From Acanthosoma haemorrhoidale (taxonomy: Eukaryota > Arthropoda > Insecta > Hemiptera > Acanthosomatidae): DNA of 64,000 nucleotides. Positions 44,599 through 56,347 of this stretch are shown here, in pieces. The notes below the pieces were generated by a model. It made no database searches, was not told the origin of the DNA, and saw only the letters and a program-made list of their open reading frames with translations. The first letter of the stretch is position 1. Each line of letters starts with the position of its first letter. Made by a program: the position numbers and the translations under genes. The DNA is taken from contig CAKNEZ010000011.1 of the NCBI GenBank assembly GCA_930367205.1, forward strand, positions 557,001 through 621,000, written 5' to 3'.

Positions 44599-46980
44599 CG
44601 AAATTTGCCTATAAGTTTTTTTTTAATATATACAATGCCAGGGAGGATTAATAAATATATATATAAATAACTAGCAATAACCCGGAAAGAATCTCAAAGA
44701 TATTAAAACAAATAATAAAAACGATAATAATGAGGTGGTTAAAGTCTGCCCAACCTTTTAATAGATTTAATTACATGTTTTAGTTGAGTTTCCTTTGTTG
44801 ATAAGACGATTTCCAGTAATAAAATGAAGTTTTGAAAAGAACATCAAACGCTAGTATTTTTCGATGAATTATTGAATCATTTTTTTTTTTCACAATGATT
44901 AACACAACGATTAAAGAAGTTTTTAAGAAACTCAATATCTTCAATTCAATTTCTTCACTGTATTATGTCTTACTGTTTGTTTAAATATATATATATTTAA
45001 AAAATATAATTTAGTTCATCATTATTATGTCAACATAAATGTCATCAGGCATTAACTAGTGTTAAAAAAATACTTAATAGATTTTAATTAAACCGGTAAT
45101 AAAATGTTTGATGTATTTGACGTGTGACTATTTCATACAGTATTTATCTTTTAATTAAAAATTTGTTCAAAATACTACTATATTTATTATTTTATGTCAC
45201 GAGTTTTACTTAGTATAATATGTTCGAATGTTACAACATGAAATAGTTGAGGAATATGAATAAAAATAATAATACCACGAAACATACTTATCATATTTTA
45301 TTTAAAATACAGACACTCAATTAGAAATAATTGTTTGTAAAAATCTTTTTATTTTTTTTATTTTACTATTTTGAATATTTTTTATATGTTACTAAGGCAA
45401 TAATCAGTAATTGAGGTGATTTAAAATTAAAAAAATTGTTCCAACTTGCTATTTTAATTTAATAAATATATATAGGAAACGTTTGTAATAGAGTTTCAAT
45501 CAAATATAAAAATATCAAATAAAATAATAATCAATCCACATAGGTTATTATTTAGGGCGTGTCAACCATTTTGTATTTTTTTTACCCTAACAGGAATTTT
45601 TTAATTATTTTTACTTTTATTATTGTTTTATAGAGTTTGGAAAGAATTTTGTATACATGGGGGTTTATTACTATGATAACACAGAAATCCATAAAATCCG
45701 TACTAACATTTCACACAACTGATTTTACTGTTTAGCTGTCTCCTGTCAATCAGGGCTTACTTTAGGAAGTTTGATGAACTTTATGGAGAAATGAAAATTC
45801 TACATCTTAACAACATGTAAACTCTTCATCACTGGTTTACAATTAAAAATCAAAATACTATTTTAATTTAATAATATGTAATCTTAAAATATTCATAATA
45901 AATTTTTAGAGATTGGCAAATGTTTTGCAACGCTTGTGTAACCTGTTGTATGTTTTTTTTGACGCTGCCTCAACTTGGCTTAATTTCACCACGAAAAAAA
46001 AAATATAAATGAGAGGCCTTTTAATTTGTTTTCGAGAAGCCATATGATGTTATTGATCTTTATTAGAAGATGAATTCCCCGTAATACTATAAGGAATAAG
46101 TATATAAGTAATACTAGTATAAGTATACATATATATATATTGAAACCTACCTCATTTTTTACCATTTCTTTTTTTTACTTTATTTGATCAATTTAGCTTA
46201 ACTAATTTGGCAGGTCCGTCATGAGATCTTTAATTCAAATTGTTTTATGTCTTTGACATAGGAATTTATCCCGATTGAATCGCCCGATCTCAAGGCTAAT
46301 GTTGTGGTTATTAATAAATTGAGAAACTAGGAATTGTGAAATATATTTAAATAAAATGGTTATAACAAATAATTATAATTAACATAGAGTACTGACAAAA
46401 AGTATAAAAAAATATTCAATTCCTTTTAAATTAGGATAGTCACTACTAATTACATAACATGAATTTGAGCTCAATTTCTTTTAATGGATCCATAATAAGA
46501 AACAATATCAATATCACCCAATCAATGATCTTCCTGTAATCCAATCAACGTTACTTTCTGCTGTTGGTTCTACTCATCTCTTCCTGTATGGTAACCGCCA
46601 ACTCGGGAGCTTGCTAACTCCGTTCTTCTCGACGGCTGTGCGAAGACTGGTTTTCAGCTCATCCCCACTCCTAGGAGTATAAGGGAAAAAAATGACCCTT
46701 ACCAGATGTAAGGGTTCCTGGTCTTTATTCTCAAATATCATGAATGTTACAATATATATATTATATTATGTATATACACATATATAAGTTAAGATGTGAC
46801 CTACGGGAGTAGCCTCTAATTCCAAACTACCTTGATAAACATTGTGAATACATACGTAGAGGATTATAATTTGAATAAAGCCAGTTCTTAACCAGCATTC
46901 AAGAGTGTTATTTCGTTCCTTACTTATTCTTTTTTTTACGTTTCACGATCCGATACACATAAGTTATAAGTATATAAGTA
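44599..46980. other. Very AT-rich gene-free stretch
   Basis: About 2.4 kb with poly(T), (AT)n and no ORF worth listing. A GC-richer patch at 46560-46720 is unassigned. Confidence 0.5.
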
Positions 46981-46984
46981 TTAT

Positions 46985-47240
46985 AGAGGTTGATCAAAAA
47001 GGTGAGCCCCATCACCTCATTAGTCAGTTTAGTCAAGTCACGTATAATGTATATCATTATACTTGTTTATTCGATTATATAATTTCTATAAAATAACAAA
47101 ACCTGTATATAATGTAGGGATGCTACAGGAAATACAGAATAATTTGTAAATGGATTCACTTGTGGATCTATAATTGTATATAATTGTCTGTAAGTTTAAA
47201 GGGGCTTTGAAGAAAAAAAAAAGAAAAAAAAAAGTATTAT
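46985..47240 (+). mobile_element. LINE-B 3'UTR with A-rich tail
   Basis: TTGATCAAAAAGGTGAGCC, CCATCACCTCATTAGTCAG, AAAACCTGTATATAATGTAG, GATGCTACAGGAAATACAG, and a tail of about 20 A with interruptions. Matches the minus copy at 38.1-38.4 kb. Confidence 0.85.
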
Positions 47241-49240
47241 ATGTAATACTATAAGTAATACATATAAGGAAACTATGAAAAAAAAGGCATTTTATACAGT
47301 TATTATTCCAATTAATGCCTCCATTTAGTAACGGTCTATAAATAATTAATCTTGATTTAACTTAAAATATTAAATTTGAAAGCGATTGGTTTAAAGATTT
47401 GTGCTTAGACCAGGTAAATCAGGTGACAAAGTCACAGGGTGCCCAGGAACCTCGAGGTAGTCAGACAGAAAACAATATTACCTAAGACCCGACTGGAAAT
47501 CTTCACAGAAATACTACTGGTGACGAAAATCTAGTAATATTCCTCATCTAAGACTACAGTGGAGTAACGAGGGATACCGACTACTGCGTTTTCGCCTTGT
47601 GTCATTTGCCAAAATGAACCATCAGAGAGATCCCAGGTCCAATAACCCAACGAGCAGACTGTGACAGATCTCGAACATGGAGGCATTTAGTTAGCTCATC
47701 GATGCCTTTGGCCATGATGAGTAAGGCTCTCTTAGAAATAGCGTTCAAGTTCCTCAGAGACTCGTTGAGTCAGGCAACATTCTTTTGAATCGTTCAAAGC
47801 ATACGCAATGTCTTAGTAATCCTTTCAGAACGTAGACGTGACGGTTTGAATCCATTCGCGACAGTTAGCTCCTTCTTGTTTGTCATCAAGACATTTTTCT
47901 CGATCCCGGAAGACATCTTAGTATCGGTCTGTTTTGGTAATTACTGTAGAGACTTGATATGTTAGATCGAGCTTACACAAGATGTCCTGACAACTGCCAC
48001 ACACCATAAGGAACCATGAAATTAATTAACTTTTGTCATCGAATCGAATTTTATGAAAAATGATGGCCTTTTTAAAACCCAGACCTGCTGTAAGCAGATC
48101 GGTCAATGTTTCGGCCCTAAAAGAGTCTGCGTCAGGTGAATGTCTCCTCTTTCAAGGGAGTGATCCAAAATATCAACTAAATCATTTTTCTTCCATTCGA
48201 CTATATACGAGTATAGAACAGTCCCATTCACATTCCATACATGGTTCATATAACCATTCTATACATCCCTCTGCTACCACATGCTCTACCATGCAATATA
48301 ATACACGATATGCCAAGATTTTGTCTAGGACATGTAGGAAAGAATACTCGTTGAGAATTCTAGTCGGGAATCCGAGACTAATAGCTGTTGTCCATAAAGC
48401 TTCCTTAATAGTCTTGCCTCTGACTCGCTCTGCTCATCACAGCATCTCTCTCTAACATTTTCACGATTGCTACAAATGCTATGTGTTAATATAAGTATAT
48501 AAGTAAATGAAAATATTCGGATTTATTTTAATAAGCGTATTGTATATATGTTTATTTATATTATGCTGTCGTCAACTTCGTCAGGTTTGTCTACTGCTAA
48601 CACTACTAGTAGTTTTGAGTAGGAATATCTATAACGAAATTTCTTCATGCCAGAATTGCTATTTGAGTTTTCAGCCTAAGTATTTCACTGAATCGATGAA
48701 ATTTAAAAATGCCAATGAAAAACAATTTAGGGATTTGTTTCAGCCTTAGTTGAAGGGGAACTCAGTTTCTTAAAAGCTCGTGTTTTTGATAAAAGTGGTT
48801 TTAGTTCAATTTAGTAATGTAGTCACGTAAAACTACCTTCTAAAACATTAAATATATTTGGAACGTTTGCAATGAATATGAGACCTCTTTGGGTTTATTT
48901 TATGTGCTCTTATTCCTTAGATTTTCAACGTAGCATAAAGTACAGGCCGCTCCCCAAGAGCAGTGTAGCCCTCAGAAGCCCCTAAAGCCCACTCCTCACC
49001 CCGCAGTATAATATAGCACTTATTATTACAATTAGTATATGGTAATTTTACCTGGAAAGTTTTGGGGAGGATCTGCAAATTTTCTCATTTATGGTGCTGT
49101 TACGAATTTAAAATTTTCCACCTCAAATTTTTCCCAGGAAATACAAAAAAAAAATATGTAAAAAAACTACAAAAATTAATCTTTATTTCGTTTTTATACC
49201 ATAACATGAAAACTACGCATTTTTCTAACAATAACCTGTA
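47241..49240. other. Stretch without recognised gene
   Basis: A GC-richer segment at 47400-48450 contains a 131-codon plus-strand ORF (48060-48455) with biased Ser/His/Tyr content and no motif I recognise; it may be an eroded element. The ORF at 48507-48749 starts with a hydrophobic segment (KIFGFILISVLYICLFIL) but is unassigned. Confidence 0.35.
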
Positions 49241-49244
49241 CTAA

Positions 49245-49870
49245 ATTAAACAGAGTGAAGTTACATACAATTTTGAGTCTTCATTCACTCGCACATTCAT
49301 ACAGTATTTACAAACAGCCCATAGGCCCCCCAAGTCCACGTGGTTGTCACCTCCTTCGCGTGCGAGGAGGAAGTGGAGTCTTGGGAAGTCCCCCATGCTC
49401 CTAGGTCAGCCGCGTCACCGGATACGATCCAGTGGAGGCTGATTAAGAGCGCGAGAGCCACAGACGCTCTGGACATGAATAGAGAAACTAGCCTTTGCAA
49501 GGAGTCCCACTGTCACTTATTTATAGCAGGTCACGAGGCCAGTGCCGTTTCAGTCTTTCATAGGATTATAGGAATGAGTGGTGCAGTGCAATGACTGTGC
49601 TAGGGGATTAGGGTGGTTGGATAGGTTACTATGGAACTTTATGAACTTGGAAGGGATGAGTTCAAGAATGCAGGGTATACTGAGATCATTATGAAGGGTT
49701 TTGTTGCTGACGTAATAAGGATTGAAAGGATACGCTTGATTTTTGTCTTTTTTGCTGTCCCCCATGGGTTTATTCCGTATGTCCAGATTGGATTTAGTAT
49801 AACTTGTGAGATGGGATGTCCTTTGAAGTATTCTGTACAGTTGTCCAAAGAATGATTTTATTGTTTGGTG
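49245..49870 (-). mobile_element. LINE-A RT C-terminus and 3'UTR
   Basis: The minus strand reads FGQLYRILQRTSHL, NPYYVSNKTLHNDLSIPCIL, ELIPSKFIKFHSNLSNHPNP and LAQSLHCTTHSYNP, with a frameshift and small deletion in the thumb region. The 3'UTR follows to about 49245. Confidence 0.85.
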
Positions 49871-51825
49871 CTCCGTTTTGAAGCCAGGGCTATAGTCATA
49901 TCTAAAGGGTACCAGAGAGGGTGCTGATTTAAACTTTGGCACTTCGATTTTTTTTCAGAAGGAAAAAAAAATGCAAAAAAACAAACTTATTTATCTTTTT
50001 TTGCTCATAACTTGAAAACCATGCTGTTGAAGCCACAGATTTATTTTTACCTTGAAAACTTTGTTTAACGTGCTCATTGCACATTTAATTTATATTTCCT
50101 CTAGTTTAAGTTTGCGTATTTGCTTCTTAATTGTTTAAGAAAACAAAATGTTAAACCAGGCGTGTTGTTAAACTGTGAGCCCTAATCCCGGCCAAAATGT
50201 AAACATTGCAGGCTCGGCTTGCCCCCCTCTCTACACCGGGCTGTCGTATTCCATCTCTCACCGATGTTACATCGGGTGAATCCGCTCGACATTTCTCTCC
50301 GCAGGCATAGTTCTCTATGTGAGTACGAACATTTTCACACACAAACGGGGATTTGTCATCAAATGACCTACTGGCATTGAGCTTCAAGAAGACTGGTATT
50401 TCAATGTTTATTACTTTACGATCGAGGGATCTATAGTTTCGGGATTGTTAAATGGTGAATTTTGCACAATGTCGTTGCATCTAATTAAGCTCACGCTTAC
50501 ATTTAAATTCTTGCATATTGCTGTTATGTATGTATGATTTAGTTATTTATTCATTATAAAGTTATTTATTCATTATAAATTTATTTATTCATTATAAATT
50601 TATTTATTCATTATAGGTTTATTTATTCATTATAAATAAATTTATTTATTATTATTGCTTAAGCGAGTGTGAAATTGCTGATTCCGCTAGTGTGAACAAA
50701 TATTATGTTAAAAATTATTGAATTAATTTGTTATTTCTACTATTTCAAGGCAAGCTTGCTCATAGATATTAATTCGTTTCCAGTTAAAATTTTGTTTAAC
50801 TTTGCCATTTATTTTGAATATATATCAATTGTTAAGATTACATGTTTATTCTTTTATAATAATTCTTAAATACCCAGTTGCAATTTTGAGCCACATATTT
50901 TCTACGCTAGTAAGGAGGAAAGGTTCTACTGAACCTCTCAGGCTGCGTAAACACATGCATATATTATTAATATAATTTATTTTAAAAAATAAAAAACAGC
51001 CCCAAGGACAAATGCTAGTTAGTTACAGGGTTAATGTTGTATTAAGGAAAAGATCGTCGCAGAAACAGAGTTCAGTCTCATAATTTCTACTTTTTAGTAA
51101 TTTAAAAAATCATTAGAATCAAAATTGTAGGCATTTTATTCTCGTTTAATTTAATATGAAATGACCTTATTCGAATAATGATCGGTATTCAAGTTATGAG
51201 CAAAAAAGCATTTTTTTTTATAGTTTTGGAAAAATTAAAGTTCGTAACCAGCACCATCATAATTTCCAGAACTTTCCATCGAGGTCCCTTTCTGGTCCCC
51301 ATTTGACTGGGATAATCAGTATGTTCTGAAGTACAGCCTCCTCCCCGCCGGAAGTATACTTCCCCGGTGTCCCCACCCGACGGAAGTATGACATCCTGAG
51401 TAGATGGTAAAGTACAGCCCCCTCCCCGAGCCAGAAGAAGGAACAATTAGCGACCGTGAGGAGGCCAGTATAGGCCGTGGTATGTGGGCAGCTCATAGGC
51501 CGGCCTCCTACGCTCCTACTAGCCGTTCCGAGAACGTCATTCTTTCCTCCCTGTTCGTCTGCCTGTCAACGGGGAGGATGTGGGAGGCAATGGATATGTC
51601 GAGCAATTTCACAAAGAGGCCAATTCCGCTCAGAAAAGACTTTTTTCCAACTTAAAGAAACAAAATTTTCCCCCTGTCCAGTCAGTCTTCTGCCTATCAA
51701 ATTTCTTTAATGGCCGGGTTTGAAACCTTCCTCTGCCTCTATTCTTACCTCATAATTATTAAAAATTAAAAATTTAATAATAACGGGGACCGGGAAAGTA
51801 ATGTTTTTTTTACATTGAATTCAAA
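49871..51825. other. Stretch with small repeats only
   Basis: Includes the 19-20-bp minisatellite at 50537-50645 and two related C-rich strings at about 51335 and 51413 (AAGTACAGCC followed by CCTCCCCG). ORFs at 51189-51710 have no recognisable family. Confidence 0.4.
50537..50645. repeat. AT-rich minisatellite, about five units
   Basis: Repeats of ATTTATTCATTATAAA with small variation. Confidence 0.9.
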
Positions 51826-51829
51826 CAAA

Positions 51830-52436
51830 TAAATTTTTAATAAGTTTTTGTTTAAATCACCCTCGCTATCAGCAATCTTTTGCCATCTAGTGTGCAAATT
51901 TTCAATACCAGATCGATTAAAGTCAATTGGTTACTGAGCAAAATGTCTGGAGATGGCATTTTGGACATCATCTAAATTTTTTAATTTTTAACCACTTGGA
52001 AAATGTTGTAGTGATCGGAATAAATCCGATGGAACAATATCGGGTAAGTATGATGGGTGAGGCAAATATCTACCACCCCAATTTATTAATTTTTTCCAGG
52101 GTTCGTCTTGCGCAGTGCGTTCTTGCATTATTGTGTTGCAGAATAACGCCTTCTGTTGACAATAGCTGAGCACTCTTAAAATTAAAGATTGATTTACTAG
52201 ATCCAATTGTTACCAGGAAAGGTATGCATTCACAGTTTGTCCAAGTTTCAGCACTTCAAAATGAACGACCCCGCAAATACTCCACCAAATTCACAAAAAC
52301 GCCTTTTTGGAGTGTAAACCTGGCTTAGCTGTACGTCATGACGATTCGCAGAGAGACATTGCCTTTTGTGTTCTGGATGATCATAGAGGACCCATTTTCC
52401 ATCTCCAGTCTCACCCCCCATACTCGCCCGATACAC
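51830..52436 (-). pseudogene. mariner-type transposase, 5' truncated and dead
   Basis: The minus strand reads, in pieces, the block after the first catalytic Asp (TGDGKWVLYDHPEHKRQ), the block around the second (HNNARTHCAR, where mariners have HDNARPH, so the Asp is changed to Asn), then YLPDIVPSDLFRSLQHF (third catalytic Asp in the PSD motif), and the C-terminal DDVQNAISRHFAQ...LHTRWQKIADSEGD. At least three frameshifts or stops. Terminal inverted repeats were not identified. Confidence 0.85.
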
Positions 52437-52439
52437 AGT

Positions 52440-52744
52440 TCAGTAAATAAAGTACAGTACTGATTGACGGCTTCATTGGGTACCCAAGCTGGCAGCTGGG
52501 ACACACGCGGCGCTTGTGTTGCTAATAACCGATGGCATCGATGGCAGGTAATCGATTAGTGGTGGTTGAGCGAGTCCTCACTGCTACGACTTTCAAGACG
52601 AACTCATCCGATTACGACCGAGACGAATTGTGATATCGACAAAGCGAAATCGATAGTGAGTGCGATCGATAGTTTGATAGTCCAAGTGTGAGGAATAGCA
52701 CCTTCCCGTTCGATAGACTAAGTTGGACAGACGATCGTAGCCCT
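52440..52744. other. Unassigned sequence between mariner and the polymerase fragment
   Basis: GC-richer, CGAT-rich segment. No homology seen. The polymerase reading frame runs into it without keeping family character. Confidence 0.4.
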
Positions 52745-52779
52745 TCATGAGCCTTATTACAACGTGTACTTTGGCCGTT

Positions 52780-54665
52780 CACCATAAATCTGATTTTAGT
52801 TTTACAGCCGTCAAAGGTTTTAGTAACAGACATATATTTTTCACTATTGCTCGGAATTATTTCAACATTGCCTTCATCTATTCCAAGATATTTAACTATA
52901 AAGTGAGAATCAAAATTAGTAAAATTGTGTATAAACACGGGTATAAAGTCTGGTTTACTAGCATGTAAATTACATGAGTTGTGTGCAGCCCCAATAAACT
53001 TAGATGTGATGTGACAATGATGTTTTACTCTCTCTCTCTCTCTCTCTTATCCAATTCATTCTCGCATAACACACATATATTCGTAGTAGCGAACGACTGT
53101 TCTTGTTCATCACTCAATGTTTCGATTGGAATTATATTAGCATATATTTCATCGGCTTTAAGAGCTAAGGATTTTAATGTTTTCATGAAATTGCTCATGC
53201 AATTGCTACCGGTGTGAACAACTGGATCGCTGTCAAATTCGGGAATAGAAGATTTTACCATAAGTGCTGCACAGAAAACTTCATGACTTTGTAAAGAACG
53301 TGTCCAAGATGTTTGAGGATTCGGATTTGAACCTGCAATGGGCACTAATAATGTTTCGAAATCGGCATACGCTACAATTTTAATATTCTGTGTAAATTCA
53401 ACATTTTTGAATGTAATATAATTATCTTTAGGAACTTCAGATCTAACGGGTCTATGTTGTTTGCAAAATAGTTCATGATCTTTTAAGCGTTCAAAAGCAT
53501 TTTGTCCTTTACGCGTAATATAGTCTTTCGAATAATATTTAAAGCATCTGCGACACATCAGATAGGAATGATGACCACGAGTGGTTTGTGAGTACACTAG
53601 TTTCGGTAAGTTGACTATTAAACAGTAGTGGCTATTATTATCTTGTTCCATGAATAGAAGATCGAAGCATTCCTTATAAATTTCTTTTTTACTGATTTGT
53701 AAAGGATAAAGTTTATTTTTATCATCTAAAGCAAATACATTAATAGATACATTGTTAACTTTTTCAAATTTTGAAATGTCTTTAAATGATGTGGGATATG
53801 AAATGCCATCAAAAGAATAAATACCCTGTATATTGTTATAAGAATTTGGATCGTTGGAACCGATAACTTTACTTAAAATTGCTAGTCGGAAACAATCATC
53901 ACTATCTGTATTTTTTACATTAATTACCGCATGTTTATTTCGAATACTTTTTGGGAGCGCTATGAATCTGTTGGCATTCAAGGGTGTATATTTTGTTAAG
54001 TGCAAACAGAGATAATTTGCAGATACGAAAATCCATCCTGATCCCCTCCCCATAAAATCATCTATTTCTGATAAGATTTTCTGAAATGAGTCTATTATAA
54101 ATTCTTCTAAGTTACTAGATTTGTCTAAAGTTTCCATTTTCGTTTTAAAATTAAAATCAGTGCGCTCCATTTCTTTTCCCTCAACACTTTTTTTATAATT
54201 AAATTCTAATAAGATCATAATTTTTATAGTATTCCACCTCATAATATATTTATTCAAAATTTTAATTAATTTATTTTTAACATTATCAAGAAATTCGTTT
54301 GGGATATAATTAACCTTATCATTTTTAATATAAATGTCTGCAAGCGTCTCGTTGATAGCCGTTGTAATAATAATATTGTTTTCATCTGATGTTGATTGTT
54401 CCCGTAAGCACTTGTCAAATACTATATATTTTATTTTTTTAATCGGAGGATCGGACCGGGACTGCATTTGTTTCGATACGTTCACCTCTTTCTCTATGTT
54501 TAATTTGAGAGCAACGCATGTTTTTATATGTCTTTTATAATTTTGTTGACTGCATTCTCTACCACACATTTTACACAACATATATGACCATTTACATTTA
54601 TGTTTCCAATTGTTTAGTAAAAGTCCACATTTTGTACATAAGTATGTATTTCTAAAGGTACTCAT
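52780..54665 (-). pseudogene. Protein-primed DNA polymerase B, N-terminal and exonuclease part only
   Basis: The frame from 54665 starts with a Cys/His-rich region (two C-x2-C pairs plus H-x5-C), then a conserved pre-exonuclease domain (GSGWIFVSANYLCLHLTKY, NTDSDDCFRLAI, FKDISKFEKVNNVSINVF) and the ExoI motif YADFETLL at about 53350-53370. The frame ends at a CT microsatellite at 53025-53049. In a different frame beyond it, family-like sequence continues through a His/Cys cluster and the ExoII motif HNFTNFDSHF near 52915. Similarity stops before about 52780. Polymerase palm motifs and the ExoIII part are absent, so no activity is possible. Confidence 0.8.
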
Positions 54666-54837
54666 CTTTTATTCAAAATCCTTATATTATAATCCTTAAT
54701 TATTGTGATGCTTACTTAGACTGCTTTGTGAAATTTGATAATATGACTTCTCTTTATTACACCCTCATATGATAAATCGAGATCGCCTAAAACAAATGTT
54801 AGAGTTAATTTAAGAAATACAATTTTTTTTTTTTTTC

Positions 54838-55565
54838 TTATATTTTTACATACTTACCACTCTTATATTGTTGTATATCCTCATCAGATATGCAATAAAA
54901 TTAGCTTTAGAGGACAAGGCAAGACTTTCTTGGAGAGAAACTAAGAAACAGGAACACTCGAAACTGTTTCTTAATGGACCCTGTAAGAGAAGAAGCTCAG
55001 CACTTCTATCAATGGACAGGTGGACACTCAAAAGTGTGACAGGACTCTATACAGGTCACTGTCGGTTAAATAAACACCTCTTTAATTTGGGGATAGTGGG
55101 ATCACCATTCTGCAGATTCTGCAAGAAAGAGGGAGAAACGGCACGTCATATAATATGTGACTGTGATAACTTAGCTAGAAGGCGATACCTTCACTTTGGT
55201 AGTGATCGCATTGTAGACCCCAAACTATGTGAACTGATCGATCCATTCAGTATCCTCAGATTTGCAAAGGCCGTGGGCCTGTCACATATATAGGACAGGG
55301 ACATGGACGGCGCACAATAGGTCTCAGTGAGGCCGTGGTCCACAAATGCCGGAACAAATAATAATAATATGCAATGAAGATAGCGTTCGGGAAGAAACGT
55401 TTTAATTAAAAATCCGTTTTCCTTTGAATCTAATATTACTTGTAGACAATCGCCATGTTCTGTTTTAGTTTTTGCAAAATGTGTTATCAAATATTTTTCA
55501 CCTTGTTTTAGTTCTCCAATTCTTTTATAAACAGGTAAACTGTTTAATTTTTCGATCATGGACAT
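54838..55565 (-). pseudogene. Small basic protein gene of the virus-like cluster, split by a LINE
   Basis: The ATG at 55565 follows TTTTCAG; a second ATG lies two codons on. The first about 66 codons (SMIEKLNSLPVYKRIGELK, HFAKTKTEHGDCLQVIL, FLIKTFLPER) are intact and are followed at 55367 by the LINE insertion. The remaining codons resume at 54896 and end at a stop at 54838-54840. The K..GEKY..TH....T..G pattern ending in FLPER resembles small ORFs I associate with PolB-bearing elements in arthropods; an OB-like nucleic-acid-binding role is a guess. Confidence 0.6.
54897..55366 (+). mobile_element. I-like LINE, 5'-truncated, with TAA tail and 9-bp target duplication
   Basis: The plus-strand frame (54868-55293) is the C-terminal part of a non-LTR ORF2 downstream of RNase H: LKSVTGLYTGHCRLNKHLF followed by a zinc finger CRFCKKEGETARHIICDC (C-x2-C-x8-H-x4-C). 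The 3' end is an (AAT)n tail, as in I-type elements. Target duplication ATATGCAAT at 54888-54896 and 55367-55375. Confidence 0.88.
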
Positions 55566-55683
55566 CTGAAAAGGAAACCAGTAGGCCGAGTAAGGAAAAT
55601 TAAAAAAAAAAAAAATTTTAATACTTATTAAATTGTAATTCCTTACCAATTATTTTTTACTAGTCTATTATTTACAATATGCT

Positions 55684-55914
55684 TTACTTATTTATTAAGA
55701 GGTAAGAAAAGCATATTGTTTTCTGTTGTCTAATATAAATATTGACAACAGTCCAGTTAGATGGATTTCGTGTACCATCGGTATCATATGCGATGACAAT
55801 ATTGTTTCCAATATTACCATAATTGATTGCTTAAAGAGTAACCATCCCTCCTTCCAATCCTAATATCTCATATATCCCTTCTCCTAAGTTATCAAACAGA
55901 ATAAATGTAGCCAT
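55684..55914 (-). pseudogene. 77-codon ORF of the cluster with an in-frame stop
   Basis: Opens MATFILFDNLGEGIYEIL; a TAA at 55833-55831 interrupts the frame at codon 28, after which it continues (NYGNIGNNIVIAYDTDG, NWTVVNIYIRQQK) to a stop at 55684-55686. Reading resumes so cleanly that a single nonsense change is the simplest explanation. No family recognised. Confidence 0.5.
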
Positions 55915-55996
55915 CTAAAATACAAAGAGTAATTTTTTTTTTAAATACTACATACAATACTCAATGCTACAGTTCACTTCATTAATAATGTTCACC

Positions 55997-56347
55997 TCAT
56001 GAGTCTGAATTATAAACGAAGTTGAACAGATTCGTACACTTTCTACATTCTGACAAATTCCTTGCAATGGAAAGACTGTTTCCACATATTATACAACGAT
56101 CTCTATATGTTAAGCCAATAGCTTCACTTCTTAATAGTATATAATGATTTGATGTTACTATCCCGTTCTCTAATTCTTCCGCCTCTAATTCATTATGTAC
56201 ACAGTTTAAACAAACGAGTACTAAAGATGAATTGTTCTCGGATGGTTCTTCTCCTAACGCGATAAAAGCATTTACACTTACAAAGATCGTCTTTATACAA
56301 CGATAACGAGAAGAATTATTATTATGACCTCTATTCACAATCGGCAT
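55997..56347 (-). CDS. Zinc-ribbon-like protein of the virus-like cluster
   Basis: An intact 116-codon frame, the only undamaged one in the cluster. It holds paired cysteines in VCLNCVHNELEAEE and CIICGNSLSIARNLSECRKC, spacing suited to a zinc ribbon. A basic N-terminus (NRGHNNNSSRYRC) precedes. It lies about 80 bases upstream of the next ORF in the same direction. Could be a regulatory or nucleic-acid-binding protein of the element. Function unknown. Confidence 0.55.
   Translation of the reverse strand: MPIVNRGHNNNSSRYRCIKTIFVSVNAFIALGEEPSENNSSLVLVCLNCVHNELEAEELENGIVTSNHYILLRSEAIGLTYRDRCIICGNSLSIARNLSECRKCTNLFNFVYNSDS

Larger units (their letters stand above)
52745..56347 (-). mobile_element. 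Eroded virus-like DNA polymerase B gene cluster
   Basis: Four minus-strand ORFs with short spacers, each with its own ATG, run in one direction: zinc-ribbon protein, 76-codon unknown, small basic protein, PolB N-terminal part. Compact single-direction ORFs around a protein-primed PolB suggest a Polinton/Maverick-related or other virus-like DNA element. No integrase, capsid, packaging ATPase or terminal repeats were seen in this window, so the class is uncertain. Breaks: in-frame stop, LINE insertion, microsatellite-associated frameshift, and loss of the whole polymerase domain. Confidence 0.6.

Noticed and set aside
53025..56347. Host replicative DNA polymerase gene
   Set aside because: The conserved pre-exonuclease domain, small linked ORFs and lack of introns fit a virus-like element, not a cellular polymerase.
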